A stretch of 64,000 nucleotides of DNA, taken from the NCBI GenBank assembly GCA_905182905.1, contig CAJJDH010000011.1:1-64000 (forward strand), in the 5' to 3' direction. The DNA comes from a marine gamma proteobacterium HTCC2089 (lineage in GTDB: Bacteria; Pseudomonadota; Gammaproteobacteria; Pseudomonadales; Azotimanducaceae). How positions within the stretch are numbered: the first letter of the stretch is position 1; each line of letters starts with the position of its first letter. The notes under the pieces were generated by a model. That model worked only from the letters and a program-made list of their open reading frames with translations. It was not told the origin of the DNA and made no database searches. Made by a program: the position numbers and the translations under genes. Of this stretch, positions 39,352 through 48,509 are shown one piece after another.

Positions 39352-40590
39352 TTGGCTGACGAAATTATTCTCATCAATATCTCGGGTCGGGATAAGCCTG
39401 GCTTAATGGCTGCGCTGATGGAGATTCTTGTTGATGCAGACGCCAACGTTCTGGACATGGGCCAAGCGGTAATCCATGACGAGTTGGCTTTAGGTATTTT
39501 AGTGCAGGTGCCAGAGCTTGGTACGTTAACCCACGACATTACCGCTCAATGTCATAAGGTCGGATCAGCCTTGCGCATTACGTTGGTGGAAAATGACAGC
39601 TACGAACTAATATCCCAAGAGTTCGGTCAAAGCCCGTTGATTCTTACCGTACTATCTCAGGGTCGAGGCGGTGAGGCCCTGCAAGCGGTGAGTCATTTGA
39701 CTCAGCGTTACGACCTGAACATCGACACGATTCGCCGCTTAACAAAACCTCAGTCTAAGGCAGATGCCCAAAGCGAGGCTTCTACTCGGCTGTGTTTAGA
39801 AATGCGTCTGAGCGGCAATTTACAAAATAGCGAAGTATTTCAAGCTGACTTGTTGTTGCTCGCGGATGACATTGGTTTTGATTTCAGTGTGCAGCGCGAC
39901 ACGGTATTCAGACGCAATCGCCGCCTTGTCGCATTTGATATGGACTCTACCTTGATCACCGAAGAGGTGATGGATGAATTGGCTAAACGTCATGGCGTGG
40001 GTGATCAAGTTATCGCCATTACAGAAGATGCCATGGCAGGCCGAATAGACTTTAAGGAAAGCTTCCGCCGCCGGGCAATGTTACTTAAAGGCATGCCTGC
40101 CACTGTGCTGCATGAAGTGGCTGAAGCAGTGGTATTGAACAATGGTGCAGATAAGCTGATTCGTGCACTTAAGCACTTTGGCTATCGCGTGGCCTTACTC
40201 TCCGGTGGTTTCCAATATGTGGGGGAATATCTGAGCAATAGTTTGGGCATCGATTATGTTTATGCCAATGAACTGTTGGTTGTCGATGGTGTGATGACCG
40301 GTGAGGTTGTTGGGGACATTGTTGATGCCGAAGGTAAAGCAACTTTGCTCAAAGACATTGCCCAAAGAGAAGGCATTATGTTGGAGCAGACCATTGCCGT
40401 GGGTGACGGAGCCAATGATCTGCCCATGCTTAGCCAAGCTGGGCTAGGCGTGGCATTTCATGCGAAATCTGTTGTCAAAGAAAGTGCTCAACACGCCATT
40501 TCAAATTTTGGTTTGGACGCCATTCTTTATCTCATAGGTTTCAGTGACCTAGATATCGAGCAAGCTTTAGGCACTCCTGGGCAAAAGTAG
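39352..40590 (+). CDS. serB: phosphoserine phosphatase
   Basis: SerB (412 aa) performs the last step of serine synthesis. Two ACT domains occupy about residues 1-180 (ISGRDKPGLMAALMEIL at the start), as in the Pseudomonas and mycobacterial type. The HAD catalytic domain follows, with nucleophile Asp196 in DMDSTLITEEVMDELA. LSGGFQYV and AVGDGANDLPMLSQAG supply motifs II and III. The start is TTG at 39352; a TAA stop two codons upstream rules out a longer form. Serine made here feeds glycine and the gcv system. Confidence 0.95.
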   Translation: MADEIILINISGRDKPGLMAALMEILVDADANVLDMGQAVIHDELALGILVQVPELGTLTHDITAQCHKVGSALRITLVENDSYELISQEFGQSPLILTVLSQGRGGEALQAVSHLTQRYDLNIDTIRRLTKPQSKADAQSEASTRLCLEMRLSGNLQNSEVFQADLLLLADDIGFDFSVQRDTVFRRNRRLVAFDMDSTLITEEVMDELAKRHGVGDQVIAITEDAMAGRIDFKESFRRRAMLLKGMPATVLHEVAEAVVLNNGADKLIRALKHFGYRVALLSGGFQYVGEYLSNSLGIDYVYANELLVVDGVMTGEVVGDIVDAEGKATLLKDIAQREGIMLEQTIAVGDGANDLPMLSQAGLGVAFHAKSVVKESAQHAISNFGLDAILYLIGFSDLDIEQALGTPGQK

Positions 40591-40609
40591 TTAGCCCGGC
40601 GGTGACCCG

Positions 40610-41653
40610 CTAGCTGTGAAAATTCAACAGCTGTTTTTGCTCGAAGGCAACCGGGGTTTTGGCAATACCACCCGGCAACTCTCGTACCAAACGAGGTAGT
40701 AAATACCCAGGCAGCTGTTCGCGCATAGTTTCAAAGATAGGTTGTGCGTCAGTGTCATCCAGATAAAAGTGTGCAGTACCCACTACTCTATCCGGCATAT
40801 GTAGGTAGTAGGGCAGCACGCCTTGCTCGAAAAGCAGTTCTGACAACTTAACAAGGGTTTGCGCATCGTTGTTAATGCCGTTCAGCAAAACCGATTGATT
40901 GAGCAAAGTGACACCAATGCGGCGTAGGCAGCTTAACGCTCGCTGGGTGATTGCATTCAGTTCATTTGGATGGTTACTGTGGATAACCATAGTGATTTTG
41001 CAGCGCGCATTTGCAAGGGTTGCAACAAGGTCTGTCGTTACTCTTTCCGGTAATACCACGGGCAATCTGCTGTGAATACGAATGCGTTTAACGTGGGCTA
41101 AAGCATCTATGCTTTTGATTAGCGCCGCCATGCCGTCGTCATTCATTAGTAGTGGGTCGCCGCCAGATAAAATCACTTCTCGAATGCTGGTGTTTTGGGC
41201 AATGGTTTCTAGTGCAATGTGTTGGTCTTTGGGTTTGTGATCTGTATATGGGAAATGTCGGCGAAAGCAGTAACGGCAATTGATTGCGCAAGCGGGAGTA
41301 GTGATCATTAGCACCCGCCCTTGGTACTTATGTAGTAACCCCGGTGTCTGCCCGTAACCCAATTCCGCGTTGCCTTCCTTCAATGGGTCCACTACAAACC
41401 CCGGTGTTTGTTCCTTTTCAGACTGTAGCGAAAGTACTTGGCGAAGCAGTGGATCATGGATATTGCCGTGTTCTATCCGGTCAGCGTAGCCACGCGGCAC
41501 CAAAAGTGCGAAGTCGGGCTGTAAATCTATGCCGTGTGCGGCCGCTATTGGGATATCTAGATAGTCCATTAGAGCTTTTGGCTGACGAAATGCCTGTTTT
41601 AGCTCTGATTGCCAATCGTTGGGATGCCCTGGATTGTGATTCGGGGTTATCAT
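40610..41653 (-). CDS. epmB: EF-P beta-lysylation protein (radical SAM lysine 2,3-aminomutase)
   Basis: EpmB (347 aa) converts (S)-alpha-lysine to (R)-beta-lysine, which EpmA attaches to EF-P. The radical-SAM cluster motif CAINCRYCFRRHFPY is intact. VILSGGDPLLMND gives the SAM-contacting GGD motif, and the PLP Lys region lies near the C terminus. It is divergent from efp, with 32 bp between the two start codons, so their promoters overlap and all three module genes are clustered. Confidence 0.95.
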   Translation of the reverse strand: MITPNHNPGHPNDWQSELKQAFRQPKALMDYLDIPIAAAHGIDLQPDFALLVPRGYADRIEHGNIHDPLLRQVLSLQSEKEQTPGFVVDPLKEGNAELGYGQTPGLLHKYQGRVLMITTPACAINCRYCFRRHFPYTDHKPKDQHIALETIAQNTSIREVILSGGDPLLMNDDGMAALIKSIDALAHVKRIRIHSRLPVVLPERVTTDLVATLANARCKITMVIHSNHPNELNAITQRALSCLRRIGVTLLNQSVLLNGINNDAQTLVKLSELLFEQGVLPYYLHMPDRVVGTAHFYLDDTDAQPIFETMREQLPGYLLPRLVRELPGGIAKTPVAFEQKQLLNFHS

Positions 41654-41685
41654 AGAGGCTGCTTAAATTATCCAGTGCGAGAAAG

Positions 41686-42261
41686 ATGGCCAACTATTCT
41701 ACCAATGAATTCCGTTCAGGAATCAAAGTAATGCTCGAAGGTGACCCGTGCACCATTTTAGAGAATGAATTTGTAAAGCCCGGTAAGGGCCAAGCGTTTA
41801 ATCGGGTCAAATTCCGCAATCTGAAAAATGGTCGGGTATGGGAGCGTACCTTTAAATCTGGCGAATCACTCGAAGCCGCAGATGTTATGGAATCTGATAT
41901 GGAGTATCTATACAGCGACGGAGAGTTTTGGCATTTCATGCGCACAGACGGCAGCTTTGAGCAAATTGCTGCTTCTCAAGCCGCTGTTGCCGATTGTATC
42001 GACTGGCTGAAAGAGCAAGACGTATATGTGGTCACACTATGGAATGATGACCCCATTGCTGTGGCAGCATCTAATTTTGTTGAGCTAGAAGTGACCGAAA
42101 CCGATCCAGGCCTGAAAGGTGATACAGCCAATGGCGGCACCAAACCTGCTACGTTGGCTACTGGAGCAACGATTAAGAGCGTACCTTTGTTTATTAACAT
42201 TGGGGACATTTTGAAAGTTGATACGCGAACTGGGGAATATGTCTCACGCGTAAAGAACTAG
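41686..42261 (+). CDS. efp: translation elongation factor P
   Basis: EF-P (191 aa) rescues ribosomes stalled on polyproline stretches. It has three beta-barrel domains. The modification site at the tip of domain I is Lys34 in VKPGKGQAF, the substrate of EpmA/EpmB rather than of the EarP rhamnosyltransferase that modifies Arg32 in Pseudomonas aeruginosa. The stop overlaps the epmA start by 1 bp (TAGTG), so factor and modifying enzyme are made together. Confidence 0.97.
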   Translation: MANYSTNEFRSGIKVMLEGDPCTILENEFVKPGKGQAFNRVKFRNLKNGRVWERTFKSGESLEAADVMESDMEYLYSDGEFWHFMRTDGSFEQIAASQAAVADCIDWLKEQDVYVVTLWNDDPIAVAASNFVELEVTETDPGLKGDTANGGTKPATLATGATIKSVPLFINIGDILKVDTRTGEYVSRVKN

Positions 42262-43103
42262 TGGCTACTTGGCAGCCCAGCACCGATGTCGATGGATTGG
42301 TGCGGCGGGCAGCGTTGCTTGGGCAGCTGCGCGAGTTTTTTGCGCAGCGCCAAGTGGTAGAAGTACAAACACCGGTATTGGCTGCCAGTACCGTTACTGA
42401 CCCAGACGTAGAAAGCATTGCCGTTCCTGGTTATGGTTTTTTGCAAACCTCTCCCGAGTATCAAATGAAGCGCTTGCTTGCTGCCGGTGCACCATCCATT
42501 TATCAGCTGGCCCCCGCATTCAGGCATGAAGAGGTAGGCCGTCTGCACAACAACGAATTTACAATGTTGGAGTGGTATCGCCGAGAATTTGACCATAATC
42601 AGTTGATGGGCGAGGTGGCTGAACTTGTGGACGCGGTACTCGGGCCTGCCACTTACGCAACGGTTACCTACGCAGAATTAGTTGGCGATTTAAACCGTCC
42701 TAGAGATGAACTAGATTTGGCTTTTTCTGTAGCCTCGGATGCACTAAATCCGGGTCGATTTTTTATCGTAGATTATCCCGCTGACCAAGGAGCATTAGCG
42801 CGGTTGAAACCAGACGACTCAGCAGTTGCCGCGCGCTTTGAGTTGGTTGTCGATGGGGTCGAGTTAGCCAACGGCTACTGGGAGCTATTAGATCCGCATG
42901 AGCATCTTCAACGTTTCCAGCAAGACTTAGACGTGCGTAAGAGCAGAGGGCTAACGCCAGTTGAGATAGACCGCGCATTTATCACTGCGCTTGAATCCGG
43001 ATTGCCCACATGTGCTGGGGTAGCACTAGGCGTTGATCGATTGCTGATGCTGGCAATGGGTGAGCGCAATTTAGATAGAGTACTGACTTTTAGAAACTTC
43101 TAA
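42261..43103 (+). CDS. epmA: EF-P lysine lysyltransferase (GenX/PoxA)
   Basis: EpmA (280 aa) is a LysRS-like enzyme without anticodon domain that ligates (R)-beta-lysine to Lys34 of EF-P. Class II motifs are seen: QTSPEYQMKRLLAAG, FRHEEVGRLHNNEFTMLEWYR, and CAGVALGVDRLLMLAMG. It is about 45 residues shorter than E. coli EpmA; the missing part lies in the middle, after VTYAELVGDL (about residues 130-165). All recognisable catalytic blocks are present, so it is probably active. The start is GTG at 42261, overlapping the efp stop. Confidence 0.93.
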   Translation: MATWQPSTDVDGLVRRAALLGQLREFFAQRQVVEVQTPVLAASTVTDPDVESIAVPGYGFLQTSPEYQMKRLLAAGAPSIYQLAPAFRHEEVGRLHNNEFTMLEWYRREFDHNQLMGEVAELVDAVLGPATYATVTYAELVGDLNRPRDELDLAFSVASDALNPGRFFIVDYPADQGALARLKPDDSAVAARFELVVDGVELANGYWELLDPHEHLQRFQQDLDVRKSRGLTPVEIDRAFITALESGLPTCAGVALGVDRLLMLAMGERNLDRVLTFRNF

Positions 43104-43129
43104 GTCACTCAATGTCCTTGCTTGTGGTG

Positions 43130-43181
43130 AAAGTACTTTCCTCAAGTATTTTCTTAAAGTACTTCCTTAAAGTACTTTGCC
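43130..43181. repeat. 13-bp tandem repeat, four copies
   Basis: Four units start at 43130, 43143, 43156 and 43169, an exact 13-bp period. The consensus is AAAGTACTTTCTT, whose first ten bases form the palindrome AAAGTACTTT. Copies 1 and 4 keep that palindrome intact; copies 2 and 3 have two and one changes. The array lies between the convergent epmA and psd genes, and copy 4 covers the psd stop and its last codons (Lys-Val-Leu), suggesting expansion from the psd 3' end. Confidence 0.85.
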
Positions 43182-43991
43182 CAAATTTTCACCCAAGCGG
43201 ATTTTGCTGCCTACTTTAAGTTCTGGGTTGAGTTCTACAGCGCCTTTTGGAAAACAGCAAATGACAGTAGAACCCAACAAGAAACGTCCAATTTCGTCGC
43301 CGCGATTTAGTCCAATGCTGTGGTCGTTATATTGCTCAACCTTGTAGGGCGACCTGGGCCCTGGCCAAACGGTTTCAATAGAAGCAACAATCAGCGCTCC
43401 CACTAAAACCACGAGCATTGGCCCAAATTCTGTATTAAACCTGCAGACCAAGCGTTCATTGCGACAAAACAAACCTTCAACACCTTCTTCGGTTGCACCG
43501 TTTACGGAGAAGAGTGCGCCGGGTACCGCATAGGTTTTTTCTAGCTGTCCTGCAAATGGCAGGTGAATTCTATGGTAATCGTTAGGCGCCAAGTAAATGG
43601 TGCAAAAGTCGCCATTGTCAAAACCCATAGCCGCTTCACCAGCTAAGCTGCCTACTGTGTAACGGTGGCCTTTTGCCTGCATCAACTGGTTGCCGTCAAT
43701 TTTGCCGATTTGACTGACTGCGCCATCTACAGGGCTTGCAAGCACATTTGCTTGGCTTGGCATTGGTCGAACGCCAGGTTCCAGCGCCCGTGTAAAGAAG
43801 TCATTAAATGACACATATTCAGACAGAGACTTACGCTGGGCTTCAGTCAGTGAAATATCATAGGCTTTAGCAAATTGTTCGATAAACGTTTTACTAATAA
43901 ACGGGTTCTCGCTCTTGGCTAAAGTGCCAACTAATCGAGAGAGCCCGTGTTGGGGCAGTACTTTTTGTAAGCTACTGAATAAATTACTCAT
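43167..43991 (-). CDS. psd: phosphatidylserine decarboxylase proenzyme
   Basis: Psd (274 aa) makes phosphatidylethanolamine at the inner membrane. The proenzyme cleaves itself in the LGST motif (LLGSTVI), turning Ser241 into the pyruvoyl prosthetic group at the N terminus of the small alpha chain. NDYHRIHLPFAG with the catalytic His residues, and the ASPVDGAV region, are conserved. The length matches the gammaproteobacterial type. The gene ends within the 13-bp repeat array and lies 32 bp downstream of rhdA on the same strand. Confidence 0.96.
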   Translation of the reverse strand: MSNLFSSLQKVLPQHGLSRLVGTLAKSENPFISKTFIEQFAKAYDISLTEAQRKSLSEYVSFNDFFTRALEPGVRPMPSQANVLASPVDGAVSQIGKIDGNQLMQAKGHRYTVGSLAGEAAMGFDNGDFCTIYLAPNDYHRIHLPFAGQLEKTYAVPGALFSVNGATEEGVEGLFCRNERLVCRFNTEFGPMLVVLVGALIVASIETVWPGPRSPYKVEQYNDHSIGLNRGDEIGRFLLGSTVICCFPKGAVELNPELKVGSKIRLGENLGKVL

Positions 43992-44023
43992 ATTTGTTTT
44001 TGCTCTATTGCCTACTCTATTTC

Positions 44024-44830
44024 TTACTCTATAGGTGTGTCAGGTTGATTGCCCCATTCGGACCAAGATCCGTGATAGGCACGAACATGTAATCCGTGTA
44101 GGCGACCTACGAGGTAGGACAAACCAGAACGGTGGTGGGTTTGACAGTGTGTGATCACTTGGTCAGCGCTAGAAACGCCAAGGCCTTCCAACACTTGCGT
44201 CATATCCGCTCGAAGTCGAGTTTGTCTTTGAGGGTCCTTCAAAAGCTCCCAATCAAGATTAACCGCGCCAGGAATATGTCCGGCTCGCTGGGATCCTGAG
44301 CGCATACCTAAAAATTCTTCTTTGGAACGTACATCCCAAACCAATTGACTTGAATCTTTAATAGTCGACATCACATCGGCAATTTCTGCGATAGGCCCAG
44401 TGTCTATGGTTAGTTTTACGGGCCCGGAGCCTTGTGCAGTGCAAGGGCCTCGGGCCAATGCCATGCCAGCGCCGTGCCATGCATGCAAACCCCCATCTAA
44501 GTATGCCCAGTTGTAATGTCCAATTGCATCTAAGGTCCAAAGAAAGCGCCCAGCCCATCCGCCGCCTTCATCATCAAAGGCAATAATTTTACAGTCTGGT
44601 TGGTAGCCTATACGGTTAAAAAGCCTTTCTAAATCTGCTAATGCCGGTAATTTTCCGGATGCTGGCGGAATACCACAAACCAATTCTTGTGGTGTGACTA
44701 AAACTGCACCTGGAATATGCGCCTGAGCAAACAGTTCAGCGCTGGTGACCTGAACCAAAATCACATTGTCCGTATTCATAGCCGAGAGTTCAGACGGTTC
44801 TAAAAGTTCCACTGGGTGTTCGTAGTACAC
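44024..44830 (-). CDS. rhdA: thiosulfate sulfurtransferase (rhodanese RhdA)
   Basis: This two-domain rhodanese (268 aa) transfers sulfane sulfur from thiosulfate to acceptors such as cyanide or thiols. The active-site loop CQTHHRSG with Cys229 is that of RhdA from Azotobacter and Pseudomonas. The N-terminal domain (about 1-125) is the inactive copy. The start is GTG at 44830. The rhdA-psd order is as in Pseudomonas, but rsgA, which there lies between rhdA and orn, is absent from this locus. Confidence 0.9.
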   Translation of the reverse strand: MYYEHPVELLEPSELSAMNTDNVILVQVTSAELFAQAHIPGAVLVTPQELVCGIPPASGKLPALADLERLFNRIGYQPDCKIIAFDDEGGGWAGRFLWTLDAIGHYNWAYLDGGLHAWHGAGMALARGPCTAQGSGPVKLTIDTGPIAEIADVMSTIKDSSQLVWDVRSKEEFLGMRSGSQRAGHIPGAVNLDWELLKDPQRQTRLRADMTQVLEGLGVSSADQVITHCQTHHRSGLSYLVGRLHGLHVRAYHGSWSEWGNQPDTPIE

Positions 44831-45080
44831 AATAATCTCTGTTCAAGGTCCTTTGTTGCGGCCAATCATAACGGAAACTGGCGGCGGTTCATCTGTTGCA
44901 GAGTTAAATATGCACAAAATCCAAATACCCAGGGCTCTGCTCAAACTTTGGTGTGGTAACTGCAAAAAATTTCAATGGTGAAAAGCAGAACTATTTGCTC
45001 GAGACGGTTTATTATTAGCGACTGTCCGGCATGGTGATTTAGCGCCATGTGGGAATTGTGGATGTTTATAGACTTGGGCA

Positions 45081-45629
45081 ATGGAGACTACTTTGAGTGC
45101 TAACTTAGTATGGATTGATTTAGAAATGACCGGCCTTGATCCAAATAAGGATCGTATTATAGAAATGGCCATCATCATTACCGACAGCGATCTAAACGAA
45201 TTAGCAGTAGGGCCGGTATTAGCTATTCAACAGCCACAGTCGTTGTTAGACGGCATGGATGACTGGAACCAAACTCATCACTCTGCGTCTGGGTTATTGC
45301 AGCGTGTGCAACAATCTAATGTCACCGAAACAGAGGCTGAAGCCACATGTCTCGCTTTTCTTGAAGCCCATGTTAAAGCCGGCCAAGCCCCGTTATGCGG
45401 GAATACTATTTGGCAAGATCGGCGTTTTTTGTCGCGCTATATGCCTGATCTGGAGAGTTACCTGCACTACCGAATGATTGATGTCAGCAGTATTAAGGAA
45501 TTAGCGAAACGCTGGCATCCAAAGATTGCTTCAGGCGTCGTGAAAACCAATCAACATACCGCCTTAGCGGATATTCAAGAGTCCATAGAAGAGCTACGTT
45601 ATTACCGCGAGCACCTTTTCGTTTCTTAG
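45081..45629 (+). CDS. orn: oligoribonuclease
   Basis: Orn (182 aa) degrades dinucleotides, including pGpG from cyclic-di-GMP breakdown, and is often essential. The DEDDh exonuclease residues are visible in WIDLEMTGLD (Asp, Glu), NTIWQDRRFL, and NQHTALADI (His and last Asp). Length is typical. ATG at 45081 precedes the conserved SANLVWID by a few residues. Its 3' end overlaps that of convergent queG by 4 bp. Confidence 0.96.
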   Translation: METTLSANLVWIDLEMTGLDPNKDRIIEMAIIITDSDLNELAVGPVLAIQQPQSLLDGMDDWNQTHHSASGLLQRVQQSNVTETEAEATCLAFLEAHVKAGQAPLCGNTIWQDRRFLSRYMPDLESYLHYRMIDVSSIKELAKRWHPKIASGVVKTNQHTALADIQESIEELRYYREHLFVS

Positions 45630-46753
45630 TCGGCAGGAGTTCCAATACTCTGAATTTGTAGCTGTTCTAACGCCCAGCGAATGTGTTCATCCACCATGGG
45701 ATTAACTTTCCCCAATGCATCGGTTAGCGCCTTCACAACCTCTTTGCCGCCACTACCATTGCCCAAGGCAATAGCTATGTTACGTTGCCATTGCGGATAG
45801 CCTATACGACCCATGGCGGAACCTTGTATAAGTTTGCGAAACTCATCTTCCGAAAGAGCGAATAAATCTAACAGCTCTGGTTGGTCTAGGCCATTACGCA
45901 CCGCGAAGTCAGATTCTGTAGTGGTGGGAGCCTCGCGATTCCAGGGGCAAAACAATTGACAGTCATCACAGCCATAAATTCGGTTGCCCATAAGAGGGCG
46001 TAGAGTCTCGTCGATACTCTCTTTGTGTTCGATAGTGAGGTAAGAGATACAGCGTGTGGCATCTAATTTTTTTGCGCTGATAATGGCTTGGGTTGGGCAC
46101 ACTGTCATACATGCGCTGCACTTACCGCAGGCGTCTGCAACTATAACGCTGTCCACGGTTAGCGGTGCGTTGGTATAAATTTCGCCAAGGAAAAACCAAG
46201 AGCCGGCCTCCTTATCTAGTATTAGCGTGTGTTTGCCCATCCAACCCAATCCGCCTTTTTCTGCCAGCGCTTTTTCTAACACTGGTGCTGAGTCGGTAAA
46301 GGCACGGAACTGATAATTTGCTGGTTGCTCTTGAACTAGGAGTGCGTTGATTTCACCCGCCAGCGTAGCTAAACGGCGACGCAGCACTTTGTGGTAATCC
46401 CTGCCTAGGGCATAGCGAGATATGTAGCCTTTGTTAGGGTTTTCCAGTATCTCGATGGGCTGCGTGTCAGCGGGCAAATAGTTCATGCGTGCTGTGATCA
46501 CTCGGTACGTGCCGGGTTCTAATTGATCTGGATTTAGGCGTTTTTCTAAATTTCTGTGTAGATAACCCATCTCACCAGCAAAGCCCTTGTCGAGCCATCG
46601 GCGCACGTGGGGTCCATGTTCGCTTAGATCAATATCAGTGATCGCTAACTTCTGAAAACCCAAATCTTCCGCTCGAGCATCGATTTGGTTTCTTACGAGC
46701 TTTTCATCCCAAGGGGGCGGGGTCGCAGATTGTTTGTCGCTGGGGTTCTCGAT
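45626..46753 (-). CDS. queG: epoxyqueuosine reductase, start codon uncertain
   Basis: QueG reduces epoxyqueuosine to queuosine in tRNA using cobalamin and two 4Fe-4S clusters. Cluster ligands are seen in CGKCSACMTVCPTQA and CDDCQLFCPWN. The nearest normal start is TTG at 46663 (345 aa), but the frame stays open upstream and keeps homology: LVRNQIDARAEDLGFQ aligns with the E. coli N-terminal helix. No ATG, GTG or TTG exists between 46663 and the upstream in-frame TAG at 46763-46765. ATC at 46753, 6 nt after GAGG, would give 375 aa, close to the 379 of E. coli. I list that extent as the likely coding region. Confidence 0.85.
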   Translation of the reverse strand: MENPSDKQSATPPPWDEKLVRNQIDARAEDLGFQKLAITDIDLSEHGPHVRRWLDKGFAGEMGYLHRNLEKRLNPDQLEPGTYRVITARMNYLPADTQPIEILENPNKGYISRYALGRDYHKVLRRRLATLAGEINALLVQEQPANYQFRAFTDSAPVLEKALAEKGGLGWMGKHTLILDKEAGSWFFLGEIYTNAPLTVDSVIVADACGKCSACMTVCPTQAIISAKKLDATRCISYLTIEHKESIDETLRPLMGNRIYGCDDCQLFCPWNREAPTTTESDFAVRNGLDQPELLDLFALSEDEFRKLIQGSAMGRIGYPQWQRNIAIALGNGSGGKEVVKALTDALGKVNPMVDEHIRWALEQLQIQSIGTPAD

Positions 46754-46916
46754 GATTAACCTCTATCCGTGCATTAGGCTGCTTCTAAATACTTTGTGCG
46801 TTTGTGAACTGGGTGCAATGTTGTCTGCACTATACTCGCCTGAAGCTAGTAACTAAAAGCAGCCTCCTGTTTTGAATTAGGAGTCTTATTACACATTTCT
46901 CGGATAATATTGGGCT

Positions 46917-48455
46917 ATGGCAAAAAACCGAATTCACCTTTACAACGCAGCTAGTAGTCGGGCTATTGATAATGACGCCACTGCACCTATTGCCCAGGGC
47001 GGTTTAGGCATCACAGGTTATGATCTGATGACCCGAGCGGCAGCTTACGCGCTGGCTAGTTTTTGTGAGCGCTGGCCAGATGCTCCGGGTTTTAGTTTGT
47101 TTTGTGGTAAGGGCAATAACGCGGGTGATGGTTATGTCATGGCTCAAATGGCCAAGCAACTTGGTCTGGATGTGCAGATTTTCGCAGCGGTAGATCCATC
47201 TTTGCTAACTGGTGATGCCCATCGCGCCTACCATGAATGTCTGGCAAATGGCTTGTTGATTGAGGACCTTGGTGCGCCTATCCGTCACCTGATTATTGTG
47301 GATGCACTTCTTGGTACAGGATTTTATCCGCCGGTTAGGGAAGATATAGCCAGTGCAATCAGCCGTATTAATGCTCATACAGGAGACATACTCAGCCTAG
47401 ATCTACCTTCAGGGGTCAGCGCGGATAGAGGCGTTTGGGGAGGGCGGTCAGATGAACATGTTCGCGCGTCTCTGACTGTTTCTTTTATCACCCGCAAAGT
47501 TGGTTTGCACACAGGAGCAGGAATAGCTGCTCGAGGCGCTTTGCTAGTTGCAGATTTAGGCGTGCCGGCAGCTATTTTTGCTCGCTATCCTTCCATTTCC
47601 TTGCTCAATTGGTCATCAAGTCGGTTGCCTTCGGCTGAGGTCAATACACATAAATCACATCAAGGTCATGTGTTGGTGGTGGGAGGGGATATAGGTATGG
47701 GTGGCGCAGTCTTGATGGCTGCTCAAGCGGCCCTTCGTGCAGGCGCCGGATTAGTAACAATTGCTACTCGAGCCGAACACCGGTCGGGTATTTTGGCTCG
47801 CCTACCCGAAGCAATGTGGGTAGATCCTGAGAGTCTAAAGTTTGACGATGTGGCGCAACAATGTGACTGCGTAGTGATTGGTCCGGGGTTGGGGCGTGAG
47901 CAATGGGGGCTGGCAATACTCAAGCGCACATTGGCTTTGACCTGCGCGAAAGTACTCGACGCCGATGCCTTATATTGGTTGGCGGGAGAGCAGGAGGTTA
48001 AAGACCTTTACGCTGCATCTGTTGGCGCGCACTTTATTACCCCTCACTCTGCCGAAGCGGCTCGATTACTCGCTCGGTCTGTCGCTGAAGTTGAGACTGA
48101 CCGGGTCGAGGCTGCATGTGCTCTGGCTGTGGCTTACAAGTGTGTTGGTGTACTTAAGGGCCCCGGCTCAGTGTTGTTTGACAAACATTCAACTGCAATT
48201 TGCGCGCGAGGCAACCCAGGGATGGCTACTGCTGGGATGGGCGATGTGCTTAGTGGTATTGCTGGCGCATTGATCGCAGAGGTTGCGGTGGAGGTGGCCC
48301 CAGATGCCGATGCACTGAGTTATGCATTCCAAAGTGCTGTGTTATGGCACAGCGCAGCAGCAGATTTAGCGGCTTTGTCCCTCGGCCAGCGCAGCTTAAT
48401 GGCTACAGATGTAATATCATTCCTACCTAAGGCGGCTATGAATGATAGTTTGTAA
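46917..48455 (+). CDS. nnrD: bifunctional NAD(P)H-hydrate epimerase/ADP-dependent dehydratase
   Basis: The product (512 aa) repairs hydrated NAD(P)H. The N-terminal YjeF_N epimerase domain (about 1-215) has FCGKGNNAGDGYVMA and DALLGTGFYPPVR. The C-terminal dehydratase (about 225-505) has HVLVVGGDIGMGGAVLMAA, IGPGLGRE, and the ATP-site GNPGMATAGMGDVLSG. It is divergent from queG; a TATACT hexamer at 46831-46836 could be its -10. tsaE follows after 54 bp, the conserved order. The gene has also been called yjeF or nnr. Confidence 0.94.
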   Translation: MAKNRIHLYNAASSRAIDNDATAPIAQGGLGITGYDLMTRAAAYALASFCERWPDAPGFSLFCGKGNNAGDGYVMAQMAKQLGLDVQIFAAVDPSLLTGDAHRAYHECLANGLLIEDLGAPIRHLIIVDALLGTGFYPPVREDIASAISRINAHTGDILSLDLPSGVSADRGVWGGRSDEHVRASLTVSFITRKVGLHTGAGIAARGALLVADLGVPAAIFARYPSISLLNWSSSRLPSAEVNTHKSHQGHVLVVGGDIGMGGAVLMAAQAALRAGAGLVTIATRAEHRSGILARLPEAMWVDPESLKFDDVAQQCDCVVIGPGLGREQWGLAILKRTLALTCAKVLDADALYWLAGEQEVKDLYAASVGAHFITPHSAEAARLLARSVAEVETDRVEAACALAVAYKCVGVLKGPGSVLFDKHSTAICARGNPGMATAGMGDVLSGIAGALIAEVAVEVAPDADALSYAFQSAVLWHSAAADLAALSLGQRSLMATDVISFLPKAAMNDSL

Positions 48456-48509
48456 ACTCGCTTGTATAAGGCGTGATGGCTTAAATTAAGGTTTTAGAGA
48501 CGAATAGCG

